Source: DATESZ01 sp035283845 (GTDB taxonomy: Bacteria; Desulfobacterota; Syntrophia; Syntrophales; JACQWR01). From it: a DNA stretch of 16,589 nucleotides. The stretch covers positions 1 through 16,589 of the forward strand of contig DATESZ010000097.1 of the NCBI GenBank assembly GCA_035283845.1, read 5' to 3'. The notes beneath the pieces were generated by a model that had not been told where the DNA came from, searched no databases, and saw nothing but the letters and a program-made list of their open reading frames with translations. Positions 6,871-13,017 of this stretch are shown here, in pieces. The position numbers and the translations under genes were made by a program. Every line of letters begins with the position of its first letter. Position 1 is the first letter of the stretch.

Positions 6871-8312
6871 TGGAATACGAACCGGTTATCGGGCTGGAGG
6901 TACATGCCCACCTTCTCACGGAGACAAAAATATTTTGCGGCTGCTCGGCGAAGTTTGGCGCGGCGCCCAATAGCCATACCTGTCCCATCTGTCTGGGGAT
7001 GCCAGGCGTCCTGCCCGTCTTAAACAGAAAAGTTGTCGAATATGCCATGAAGATGTCCCTGGCAACCCACTGCCGGATAAACGGAGAGTGCGGCTTCGCC
7101 CGGAAGAATTATTTTTATCCTGATCTTCCCAAGGGTTATCAGATATCCCAGTACAGCTATCCCTTAGCGGAACAGGGCTGGGTGGATATTGAAATGAACG
7201 GCGGCAGGAAAAGGATCGGCATTACGAGGATACACATGGAGGAGGATGCGGGGAAACTTATCCATGATGAACACAGCCCCGTAAGCTTTGTCGACCTGAA
7301 CCGCACCGGGGTGCCCCTGATCGAGATCGTCAGCGAGCCGGACATGAGGAGCCCGGAAGAGGCGGCGGCCTATCTTAAAAGGCTCCATGAGGTTCTCGTT
7401 TATCTCGAGATATGCGATGGGAATATGGAGGAGGGGAGCTTCCGCTGCGACGCCAACGTCTCCCTTAGACCAAAGGGAGAAGACGCCTTCGGGACAAGGA
7501 CGGAACTGAAAAACATGAACTCCTTCCGGAACGTGCAGCGGGCTATCGAATATGAAATCAAGCGGCAGGGATATATCCTGGAAAACGGCGGCACGGTGGT
7601 TCAGGAGACGAGGCTCTGGGATGATGCCCAGGGGGTAACCAATTCCATGCGGAGCAAGGAAGACGCCCATGATTACCGGTATTTCCCCGACCCAGATCTC
7701 GTCCCCCTGGTGGCAAGCGACGCATGGATCGCAGAGATCGAAAAGGAGATACCTGAACTTCCGCTGGAAAAGAGGGATCGTTTCCTCACTGAATATCAGT
7801 TGACTGCTTACGATGCTGGTGTCTTGACTTCGAGCAGGGCTATGGCCGACTATTATGAAGAAGCGGTAAAACTGTCAGGAAGGCCAAAAATTGCGGCCAA
7901 TTGGGTTATGGGTGATGTATTGCGCTTATTGAATGAAGACAGGTGTAACATTAAGAACTCACCCATTTCCCCTGCCTCTCTGGCGGAAATGATCAAGCTC
8001 ATCGAGGCGGGCACGATCAGCGGCAAAATGGCCAAGGAAATTGTCGAAGAGATGTACAAAAGCGGCAAGCCCCCTCAGGCTATTATCAAAGAAAAGGGCA
8101 TGGTGCAGCTCTCCGACGAAGAGGCGATTGCTGAAATCATCGCCGGGGTTATAGCCGCCAATCCGTCCCAGCTTGCCCAGTACCGCAACGGCAAGGACAA
8201 ATTGTTCGGGTTTTTCGTCGGCCAGGTAATGAAGGCCACCCAGGGAAAGGCAAACCCTCAAATTATCAATGAGCTTCTGAAGAGGATGCTTTTCGTGGAG
8301 GAGGGGGCTTGA
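6870..8312 (+). CDS. gatB: Aspartyl/glutamyl-tRNA amidotransferase subunit B
   Basis: The tRNA-binding subunit. It activates the misacylated Glu or Asp side chain with ATP and transfers ammonia delivered from GatA. It has 480 residues. Landmarks: YEPVIGLEVHAHL at the start, a likely zinc site from C23, C25, C38 and C41 (CGCS ... CPICLGMPGVLP), RKNYFYPDLPKGYQISQY, EEDAGKL, DLNRTGVPLIEIVSEPD, and GSFRCDANVS. The last roughly 150 residues form the helical YqeY-like tail domain used in tRNA recognition. It overlaps the gatA stop by one base. Nothing is missing or odd. With an intact gatCAB the organism probably lacks one or both of GlnRS and AsnRS, but that is inference because neither gene is in the window. 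Confidence 0.98.
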   Translation: MEYEPVIGLEVHAHLLTETKIFCGCSAKFGAAPNSHTCPICLGMPGVLPVLNRKVVEYAMKMSLATHCRINGECGFARKNYFYPDLPKGYQISQYSYPLAEQGWVDIEMNGGRKRIGITRIHMEEDAGKLIHDEHSPVSFVDLNRTGVPLIEIVSEPDMRSPEEAAAYLKRLHEVLVYLEICDGNMEEGSFRCDANVSLRPKGEDAFGTRTELKNMNSFRNVQRAIEYEIKRQGYILENGGTVVQETRLWDDAQGVTNSMRSKEDAHDYRYFPDPDLVPLVASDAWIAEIEKEIPELPLEKRDRFLTEYQLTAYDAGVLTSSRAMADYYEEAVKLSGRPKIAANWVMGDVLRLLNEDRCNIKNSPISPASLAEMIKLIEAGTISGKMAKEIVEEMYKSGKPPQAIIKEKGMVQLSDEEAIAEIIAGVIAANPSQLAQYRNGKDKLFGFFVGQVMKATQGKANPQIINELLKRMLFVEEGA

Positions 8313-8318
8313 CGGCTT

Positions 8319-8338
8319 CGAATTTCGGAAGAAATTCG
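8319..8338 (+). other. Perfect 8-bp hairpin with GGAA loop between gatB and mtnA
   Basis: CGAATTTC, GGAA loop, GAAATTCG. The stem is perfect and the loop is a GNRA tetraloop. No T-run follows, so it is not an ordinary intrinsic terminator. It sits in the 48-base gatB-mtnA gap, 22 bases before the mtnA start, and may be an RNA stability or processing element. Confidence 0.5.
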
Positions 8339-8360
8339 GGCCCTGTCCCCGGAGAATACT

Positions 8361-9413
8361 ATGATTAAGACCATCTTTTGGGAAAACGACGCCGTCGTCA
8401 TGATAGATCAGAAACTGCTGCCCTTAGAGGAGCGGTACGTGACTTGTCGTGATTACCGTGAGGTTATAGCGGCCATCAATGACCTGACCGTACGAGGCGC
8501 ACCGGCAATCGGCGTGGCTGCAGCCTTGGGCATTGCGCTGGGCGCCCTTAACCGTGCCTGCCTTTCCTGTGAAGACTTTGAGGAGTCCTTCCGTCAAATC
8601 TGCGAGGAATTCTCCCGGACGCGGCCTACGGCGAGAAACCTCTTCTGGGCTATCGAAAGGATGAAGCGATGCTTTGAGGAAAACGCCGGCAACGTGGGCG
8701 AAACAAAGGCGGCGCTGGTTGCCGAGGCCTGTCTCATCGCCGAGGAGGACATTGCCGTTAATCGCCGGATAGGCCTCCAGGGCAAACATCTTATCAGAGA
8801 CGGCGACAGGATACTTACCCATTGCAATGCCGGCGCCTTGGCCACCGCCGGTTACGGCACCGCTCTTGGCGTAATCCGGGCCGCCCATGAGGAGGGGAAA
8901 AATATCCACGTTTTTGTAGACGAAACGCGGCCGATCCTTCAGGGGGCCAGGCTTACCGCCTGGGAACTGAAAAAGGAAGATATCGCGTCAACCCTCATCA
9001 CAGACAGCATGGCCGGATTCCTCATGCACAGGAGAAAGGTAGACAAAGTGATCGTCGGGGCGGATCGTATCGCCGTAAACGGCGATGTGGCCAATAAAAT
9101 CGGCACCTACAGTCTCGCCGTACTTGCTAAAGAAAACGGCATCCCCTTTTATGTCGCGGCCCCTCTTTCCACCGTTGATCTGTCCATAAATGACGGCAGT
9201 GAAATTCCTATTGAGGAAAGGAAGGATGAAGAGGTCCTGTATTTTTGCAACACACCGATAACCGTACCGGGGATAGGCGTCTTCAATCCAGCCTTTGACA
9301 TCACCCCGCACCGGTATGTGACGGCCATTATTACCGAGGCGGGCTTGGCTGAACCGTCATTTGCTGAGAGTATTGCTAAACTCTTCCGTAACGGAGCGCC
9401 CTTACGGCAATGA
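8361..9413 (+). CDS. mtnA: S-methyl-5-thioribose-1-phosphate isomerase (eIF2B-like)
   Basis: Interconverts 5-methylthioribose-1-phosphate and 5-methylthioribulose-1-phosphate in methionine salvage, or in a related 5-deoxypentose pathway, in the cytoplasm. It has 350 residues. Diagnostic motifs: VRGAPAIGVAAALG (44-57), the catalytic Cys C155 in THCNAGALATAGYG, VDETRPILQGARLTAWEL (186-203), the catalytic Asp D235 in VGADRIAVNGDVANKIGTY, and NPAFDITP (309-316). Retention of both the Cys and the Asp favours a true isomerase over an eIF2B-type regulatory relative or a ribose-1,5-bisphosphate isomerase. A CGGAG site precedes the ATG. Its stop overlaps the rnhA start by four bases (ATGA). No other salvage gene (mtnP, mtnK, mtnB) is nearby. 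Confidence 0.95.
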   Translation: MIKTIFWENDAVVMIDQKLLPLEERYVTCRDYREVIAAINDLTVRGAPAIGVAAALGIALGALNRACLSCEDFEESFRQICEEFSRTRPTARNLFWAIERMKRCFEENAGNVGETKAALVAEACLIAEEDIAVNRRIGLQGKHLIRDGDRILTHCNAGALATAGYGTALGVIRAAHEEGKNIHVFVDETRPILQGARLTAWELKKEDIASTLITDSMAGFLMHRRKVDKVIVGADRIAVNGDVANKIGTYSLAVLAKENGIPFYVAAPLSTVDLSINDGSEIPIEERKDEEVLYFCNTPITVPGIGVFNPAFDITPHRYVTAIITEAGLAEPSFAESIAKLFRNGAPLRQ

Positions 9414-9892
9414 ACAAAAAGCCCCAAAAAGTCATCATCTACACAGACGGCGCCTGCCTGGGAAACCCCGGTTCGGGCGGTTATGGCGCGGTCTTGCTTC
9501 ACAATGGTCACCGCAAGGAATTGTCCGGCGGTTTTCGATTGACGACAAACAATCGTATGGAAATCATGGCGGCAATCATGGCCCTATCCGCACTGAAGAG
9601 GAATTGCGCGGCAACGCTTTACTCCGATTCCCAGTATCTGGTAAACGCCCTTACCAAGGGCTGGGTCGAGAAGTGGCGGGCCAACGGCTGGATGCGCAAC
9701 AAGCGGGAAAGGGCGCTCAACCAGGATCTCTGGGAACGGTTGCTCGCTCTGTGCAGTCGCCATAAGGTGGAATTCCTGTGGGTACGGGGACATGCGGAAA
9801 GCCGGGAAAATGAGCGCTGCGATCTCCTGGCCCGGGAAGCGGCAAATGGGCAACACCTGTCTCCCGATAGCGGTTATAACCGGAATTTGTAA
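9410..9892 (+). CDS. rnhA: Ribonuclease HI
   Basis: Endonuclease that cuts the RNA strand of RNA-DNA hybrids, such as R-loops, primers and misincorporated ribonucleotides. It has 160 residues. The four metal-binding acids are visible: D13 in YTDGACLGNPG, E51 in TTNNRMEIMAA, D73 in LYSDSQYLVNA, and D138 in NERCDLLA, with catalytic-loop H128 in RGHAES. The basic handle region with the GWxxxWRANGW pattern (84-94) is present, as in E. coli-type RNase HI. Translation is likely coupled to mtnA through the ATGA overlap. The last 19 bases overlap, on the opposite strand, the end of the vapC pseudogene. Confidence 0.96.
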   Translation: MNKKPQKVIIYTDGACLGNPGSGGYGAVLLHNGHRKELSGGFRLTTNNRMEIMAAIMALSALKRNCAATLYSDSQYLVNALTKGWVEKWRANGWMRNKRERALNQDLWERLLALCSRHKVEFLWVRGHAESRENERCDLLAREAANGQHLSPDSGYNRNL

Positions 9893-10077
9893 CTAATGTA
9901 AAGTGCGTTCGCAACCTGCTCCAGTTTCTTATTATACGTCCAGATTGACATTCCCGTCAGCATAGCAGATGCAATGAGATGGATATCCACGTAGCCAAGC
10001 CCTTTATTGAGTAGATTTGCAAGTTCGGTATTCCCTTCTCAAAAATGGGAGACCCACACGGATATATCTACAATGAT
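9874..10077 (-). pseudogene. PIN-domain toxin (VapC-like) pseudogene, internally deleted
   Basis: One continuous minus-strand frame of 68 codons reads IIVDISVWVSHF, a TGA stop, EGNTELANLLNKG, then directly GLGYVDIHLIASAMLTG, then MSIWTYNKKLEQVA to a TAA at 9874. The first half matches the N-terminus of VapC toxins (VDTSVWV, first metal Asp), and the second half matches their C-terminus (GYVDxHLLASA, distal Asp, WTxDKxL). About 70 residues that normally lie between them are missing, with the frame preserved at the join. The expected ATG reads ATC, and an in-frame TGA interrupts the N-terminal part. The gene is therefore dead at three points. No VapB antitoxin is recognisable upstream. The 3' end runs 19 bases into rnhA. 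The frame is seen directly; the deletion size comes from family length. Confidence 0.75.
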
Positions 10078-10083
10078 TCGTCT

Positions 10084-10272
10084 TTATTTCCTGTCAGATG
10101 TCAACGGGCTGACCCCTTTGTCCTTCTCCTTATTCAAAGTTTTTCTCACTTGCACCATCGTATCTGTAATAACTACATCTTCGTTGCTGATAATATTGTC
10201 ACGGCCTTGTCCAGCTCGAAACAATAGGTCCTCTGTATCAAAATCATAAATAGAAGAGGGGAATAATTTGAA
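10084..10272 (-). other. Open reading frame without a start, unknown
   Basis: Minus-strand frame of 62 codons between stops. It reads FKLFPSSIYDFDTEDLLFRA and later NEDVVITDTMVQVRKTLNKE, ending at a TAA at 10084. It overlaps the last part of the lipoprotein gene in another frame and has no ATG near its beginning. The hydrophilic, balanced composition resembles real protein more than the poorly formed tail of the overlapping frame, so it may be the true continuation after a frameshift, or a scrap of another gene. I recognise no family. Confidence 0.3.
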
Positions 10273-10709
10273 TTAAATTTTTTCCTGGTCTTTAATAACG
10301 CTAGGTCATTATCTTTATCTCTATTTAGAACATCAGCTTCATTTCTTGCACCTGCTATCCATACAGTAGCTTCGCTCTGCTCACCTATTACGTGAGCACA
10401 TGTCAAAATATAACCTTCTTCCGAAATTAAAAATCCAGTTCCTTGCGCTCCTTCAATAGGCTTTTCGGGCTCGACAACCCTAACATTAAAGCCCATATTC
10501 TTGAATTCTTTTATTACTGTCGGAGCAACATTTCTTGGATCTTCCGCCGGCTTTATAAAATATAGCTCTCCATAATCCTTTGTTTTTGTTTCTACATTTT
10601 CATTTCTAACTACTTTCGTAGAAGCTACACATCCATAAAAGAAATTTGAAATTGCTAACAAAAGAAGTACAGAAACAATTATTTTCATTTTGCTTTTATT
10701 TGATTCCAT
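10173..10709 (-). pseudogene. Trypsin-like (S1C) lipoprotein, truncated before the catalytic Ser
   Basis: A signal peptide with a hydrophobic core (KIIVSVLLLLAISNF) and a lipobox-like FFYGC places the start of the mature protein at a lipidated Cys. A short linker is followed by the first half of a trypsin-like serine peptidase: GAQGTGFLISEEGYILTCAH with catalytic His, then DKDNDLALLK with catalytic Asp. The third member, a GNSGGP-type Ser motif, is absent; the frame ends about 35 residues after the Asp in sequence that does not look like the fold. The protein cannot be an active protease. A frameshift or deletion is likely, possibly linked to the open frame at 10084-10272. Start is uncertain: ATG at 10709 or 10688, or a TTG at 10721; none has a good ribosome site. 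The gene is clearly AT-rich against its neighbours, suggesting transfer. Function otherwise unknown. Confidence 0.6.
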
Positions 10710-10738
10710 AAATCTACTCAATAATTTATTCTAAGCAC

Positions 10739-10791
10739 ACACGCGTAGCATCAGCGGCACGGCGCTTTTTCCGTGTCCGCTGGATGCTCTT
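10739..10791 (-). other. attC-like imperfect hairpin (possible integron recombination site remnant)
   Basis: AGCATCAGCGGCACGG (10747-10762) pairs with CCGTGTCCGCTGGATGCT (10771-10788) around a CGCTTTTT loop. The only faults are two extra bases on one strand, the kind of bulge that marks attC sites. Read on the minus strand, the stem sits between the small membrane ORF and the lipoprotein gene, both minus-strand, as an attC would between cassettes. The outer boxes are poor: one reads CGTGTGTGC where GTTRRRY-like is expected, and the other is replaced by the sequence at 10792. The stem is seen; the attC assignment is inference. Confidence 0.42.
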
Positions 10792-10836
10792 GTGTACGGC
10801 CCGGCACGGGCGTGAACTTATGGGGTGAAAGCCCCC
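10792..10836 (+). other. Group II intron-like 5' end fragment
   Basis: Starts GTGTACGGCCCGGCACGGGC and continues to GGGGTGAAAGCCCC. This follows the form of bacterial group II intron 5' ends (GTGYG, then a CCCGGCAYGGG hairpin, then a GGGTGAAAGTCCC hairpin), as I know them for class C introns. Class C-attC introns are known to insert next to attC hairpins in the orientation opposite to the cassette genes, which is the arrangement here. No reverse transcriptase or domain V follows; the match ends in C-rich DNA near 10840. A short fragment only. Confidence 0.4.
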
Positions 10837-11000
10837 TCCCCCTGATTGTATTTATAGGCATAGAAGATGAACCCCAAACCAGGAAAAATAAAGAAAAGAC
10901 CAAAAATGATATGAAGCTTGTAGTAAAGATTTGTATTCTTTAACAATATCGATTCAAGCCATTTTTTAACAGCCATGTTATCTGTCTGCCCCTTTCCCAT
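10818..11000 (-). pseudogene. Truncated one-helix membrane protein, N-terminal part only
   Basis: Encodes 60 residues. A basic start (MAVKKWLESILLKNTNLYY if begun at the ATG at 10976; an earlier ATG lies at 11000) is followed by one strong membrane helix, LHIIFGLFFIFPGLGFIFYA, then KYN. The last seven or so residues (QGEGAFTP) are encoded by the C-rich and intron-like DNA, so the natural C-terminus has been replaced. From memory, a similar N-terminal helix begins some membrane sensor proteins in deltaproteobacteria, but I cannot confirm a family. Probably the 5' remnant of a longer membrane gene cut by the rearrangement at about 10840. It could also be a small cassette membrane protein. AT-rich like the neighbouring lipoprotein gene. 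Confidence 0.45.
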
Positions 11001-11035
11001 AGCTCTTAAGTCAGCCGAGACAGCAGCAGGCGCTC

Positions 11036-11719
11036 CTATCGTATTCTTTTGGCGAGTTTCTCTCTTTCCATGAGAATAATTTTATTACCCAGCATAGACT
11101 CCCTGGCATTCTGATTGCTGAGGAATTGAATCGAGGCAAATTGCTGGTTTATGCCCGTGCCGGAGGCCGTTTGTGCAGACCATGCCCTGACCACCATGCC
11201 TTCAATATCGATCGTCTTACCGTCAATGGTGATCGCAAGCTTTACAATGTCGTTAGCCTTAAGAGAAAGGTCGCTTTTCGAACCGATGCGTACGCCGCCT
11301 ATTGAAATATCAATAACGTTGACCCGTACCCCCCGCACAAGGACAGTCAGATCGCTGTCCGTCGCGGGATTGATCCGGTAACTCATCCTAAAGTTATGGG
11401 TTTGCGGTTTCGTCTCCCGTTCCAGAACCAAAGCAGGGACCATTTGGGAGGGGGCAATCTCATAATTTGTCATGAGCCTGGTCAATGTTGCCCAAATACC
11501 ATACCGGGAGGTGGGGTTTGCCTCCTCGCTTTTGTCCAAAAAAGTGACCAGTAATCGTTTCCCCTGCTGGACATCCGTTATTGGCGGTGTAGTCTGGGAC
11601 AGGATAAGGCTCCGATCCGTCACCTCATAGATCACGGACTGCAGGGGGGGACCCTCTTTTGTTGGTTCATCGCTTTCAGATACGATGTCGGCTGTCATTC
11701 CCGGTTTTATGGCCACCAT
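11036..11719 (-). CDS. PilZ-domain protein, YcgR-like c-di-GMP receptor
   Basis: A likely cytoplasmic receptor that changes state on binding cyclic di-GMP, typically to brake flagella or alter surface behaviour. The 227 residues fall into an N-terminal YcgR-N-like beta domain (about 5-100, beginning IKPGMTADIVSE) and a C-terminal PilZ domain (about 108-220). The binding signature is complete: RMSYR (R111 and R115, the RxxxR arm) and DISIGG (D137, S139, G142, the D/NxSxxG motif). No membrane segment. It is transcribed away from the HD-GYP phosphodiesterase at 12032, with 312 bases between them, so regulator and target may share control. The ribosome site is weak. What it binds downstream is unknown. 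Confidence 0.88.
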   Translation of the reverse strand: MVAIKPGMTADIVSESDEPTKEGPPLQSVIYEVTDRSLILSQTTPPITDVQQGKRLLVTFLDKSEEANPTSRYGIWATLTRLMTNYEIAPSQMVPALVLERETKPQTHNFRMSYRINPATDSDLTVLVRGVRVNVIDISIGGVRIGSKSDLSLKANDIVKLAITIDGKTIDIEGMVVRAWSAQTASGTGINQQFASIQFLSNQNARESMLGNKIILMEREKLAKRIR

Positions 11720-12031
11720 AAATTGATGCCCTGTAAAAGTAAGAAGATCTGTCCAATCTCCGCGAACTTACCCTCACCCCTCTTTGCAGTGACTTAATAT
11801 GCTACCTATACATAAATGCCTATTCGATGTCAAGTGACCAACAACCCAAATCCACCAACCAAAATAGAGTTCCTCCGTTATTACAGATGGTTATATGCGA
11901 ATTTCATGCACCCATTGGTGAAGAGTAAATATTATATGGACAAATCTATTTGTTGACAACAGAATAAAGATTTTATAATATCAACGCAACAATGCCTTGA
12001 GCTACAAAAACTCGAAAAGAGTCCGGCAAAC
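11720..12031. other. Divergent intergenic region between pilZ gene and HD-GYP gene
   Basis: A stretch of 312 AT-rich bases with no plausible gene in any frame. It holds a good sigma70-like promoter facing right near its right end (see 11953-11981). I see no matching promoter facing left, no strong operator palindrome and no riboswitch-like structure. Confidence 0.6.
11953..11981 (+). promoter_or_regulatory. Sigma70-like promoter for the signalling cluster
   Basis: A perfect -35 hexamer TTGACA at 11953-11958 is followed by overlapping -10 candidates: TATAAT at 11974-11979 (15-bp spacer) and TAATAT at 11976-11981 (17-bp spacer). It lies about 50 bases before the ATG of the HD-GYP response regulator at 12032. 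Both hexamers are strong, so substantial expression of the following genes is plausible. Confidence 0.6.
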
Positions 12032-13009
12032 ATGCAGGAAAAAAGAAAAAGCGATAACCGCCATTACCGAATTCTTGTGGTGGACGATGTAAAGCAAAAC
12101 CAGGAGCTCTTGGAAGCCCACCTGATCGCTGAGGGATACCAGGTGGATATTGCCGGCGGCGGTCAGGAGGCACTGGAAAAGGTGTATAAACGTGCGCCCG
12201 ACCTGATCCTGCTGGACATCCAGATGCCGGAAATCGATGGATACCAGGTTTGTGCAAAGCTCAAAGGAGATTCGAGCACCCGCCTGATTCCGATCATCAT
12301 GATTACGGCACTCAAGGAAGTGGCGGACAAGATCAAGGCCATCGAGGCGGGGGCTGATGATTTTATCACGAAACCGTTCAACAAGCTTGAGGTGCTCGCC
12401 CGGGCCCGCTCGCTGCTCAAGGTCAAATACCTGAACGATCAACTCGACACTGCAGAAAACGTTATCTTCTCCCTGGCGCAGGCCATCGAGTCTAAAGACA
12501 AATACACGGAGGGTCATATCGAACGGGTTTCGCAGTATTCGACGGAGTTTGCCGATATATTGGACCTCTCAGCAACAGATCGGGAAGCGATACACAAAGG
12601 TGGGCAACTCCACGATATGGGCAAGCTTGTTCTGGATGACGCAATCATCAATAAGCCGGGGAGGCTTACCCCGGAGGAGTTCGAGATGGTCAAGCAGCAC
12701 CCTCTGGTGGGTTACAAGATTTGCCATCCCCTTAAGTCGGTGCGCGACGCCTTGCCGATCATCCGCTGGCACCACGAGAAGCTCGACGGAAGCGGTTACC
12801 CCGATGGCCTCAAGGGTGATGAAATTCCCGTTACCGTCCGCATCATGGCTATCGTGGACGTCTATGACGCCCTGACGACGAAACGTTCCTACAAGGATTC
12901 TTTTTCTCCTCTGAAGGCATTTCATATCCTGGAGGAGGAGGTCGATAAGGGGTGGTGGGACGGCTTACTGGTTCAAAAGTTCAAAGAAACTAAAGTTCAG
13001 AGCGCGTAG
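12032..13009 (+). CDS. Response regulator with HD-GYP c-di-GMP phosphodiesterase domain
   Basis: An RpfG-like two-component output protein, expected to hydrolyse cyclic di-GMP under control of receiver phosphorylation. It has 325 residues. The receiver (about 13-130) has the acid pair D18 D19 in LVVDD, phosphoacceptor D62 in LLDIQMPEIDGYQV, and K114 in TKPF. The HD-GYP domain (about 140-318) has HIERVSQYS at its start, the metal-binding H194 D195 in LHDMGKL, HHEKLDGSGYPDGL (HHE 247-249, GYP 255-257), and DVYDALTTKRSYK. All signature residues are intact. The ribosome site is weak. The following hybrid kinase begins 8 bases after the stop, so the two are almost certainly cotranscribed and likely partners. 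It lies opposite a PilZ receptor gene, tying the locus to c-di-GMP. Confidence 0.95.
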   Translation: MQEKRKSDNRHYRILVVDDVKQNQELLEAHLIAEGYQVDIAGGGQEALEKVYKRAPDLILLDIQMPEIDGYQVCAKLKGDSSTRLIPIIMITALKEVADKIKAIEAGADDFITKPFNKLEVLARARSLLKVKYLNDQLDTAENVIFSLAQAIESKDKYTEGHIERVSQYSTEFADILDLSATDREAIHKGGQLHDMGKLVLDDAIINKPGRLTPEEFEMVKQHPLVGYKICHPLKSVRDALPIIRWHHEKLDGSGYPDGLKGDEIPVTVRIMAIVDVYDALTTKRSYKDSFSPLKAFHILEEEVDKGWWDGLLVQKFKETKVQSA

Positions 13010-13017
13010 GGAAGTTA

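Noticed and set aside
8319..8338. Reading the gatB-mtnA hairpin as an intrinsic terminator
   Set aside because: No T-run follows and the next gene is in the same direction with tight spacing.
10007..10249. Plus-strand 80-codon frame over the vapC remnant and lipoprotein end
   Set aside because: It is the opposite strand of the PIN-domain frame, which has clear family motifs; the plus-strand product has none.
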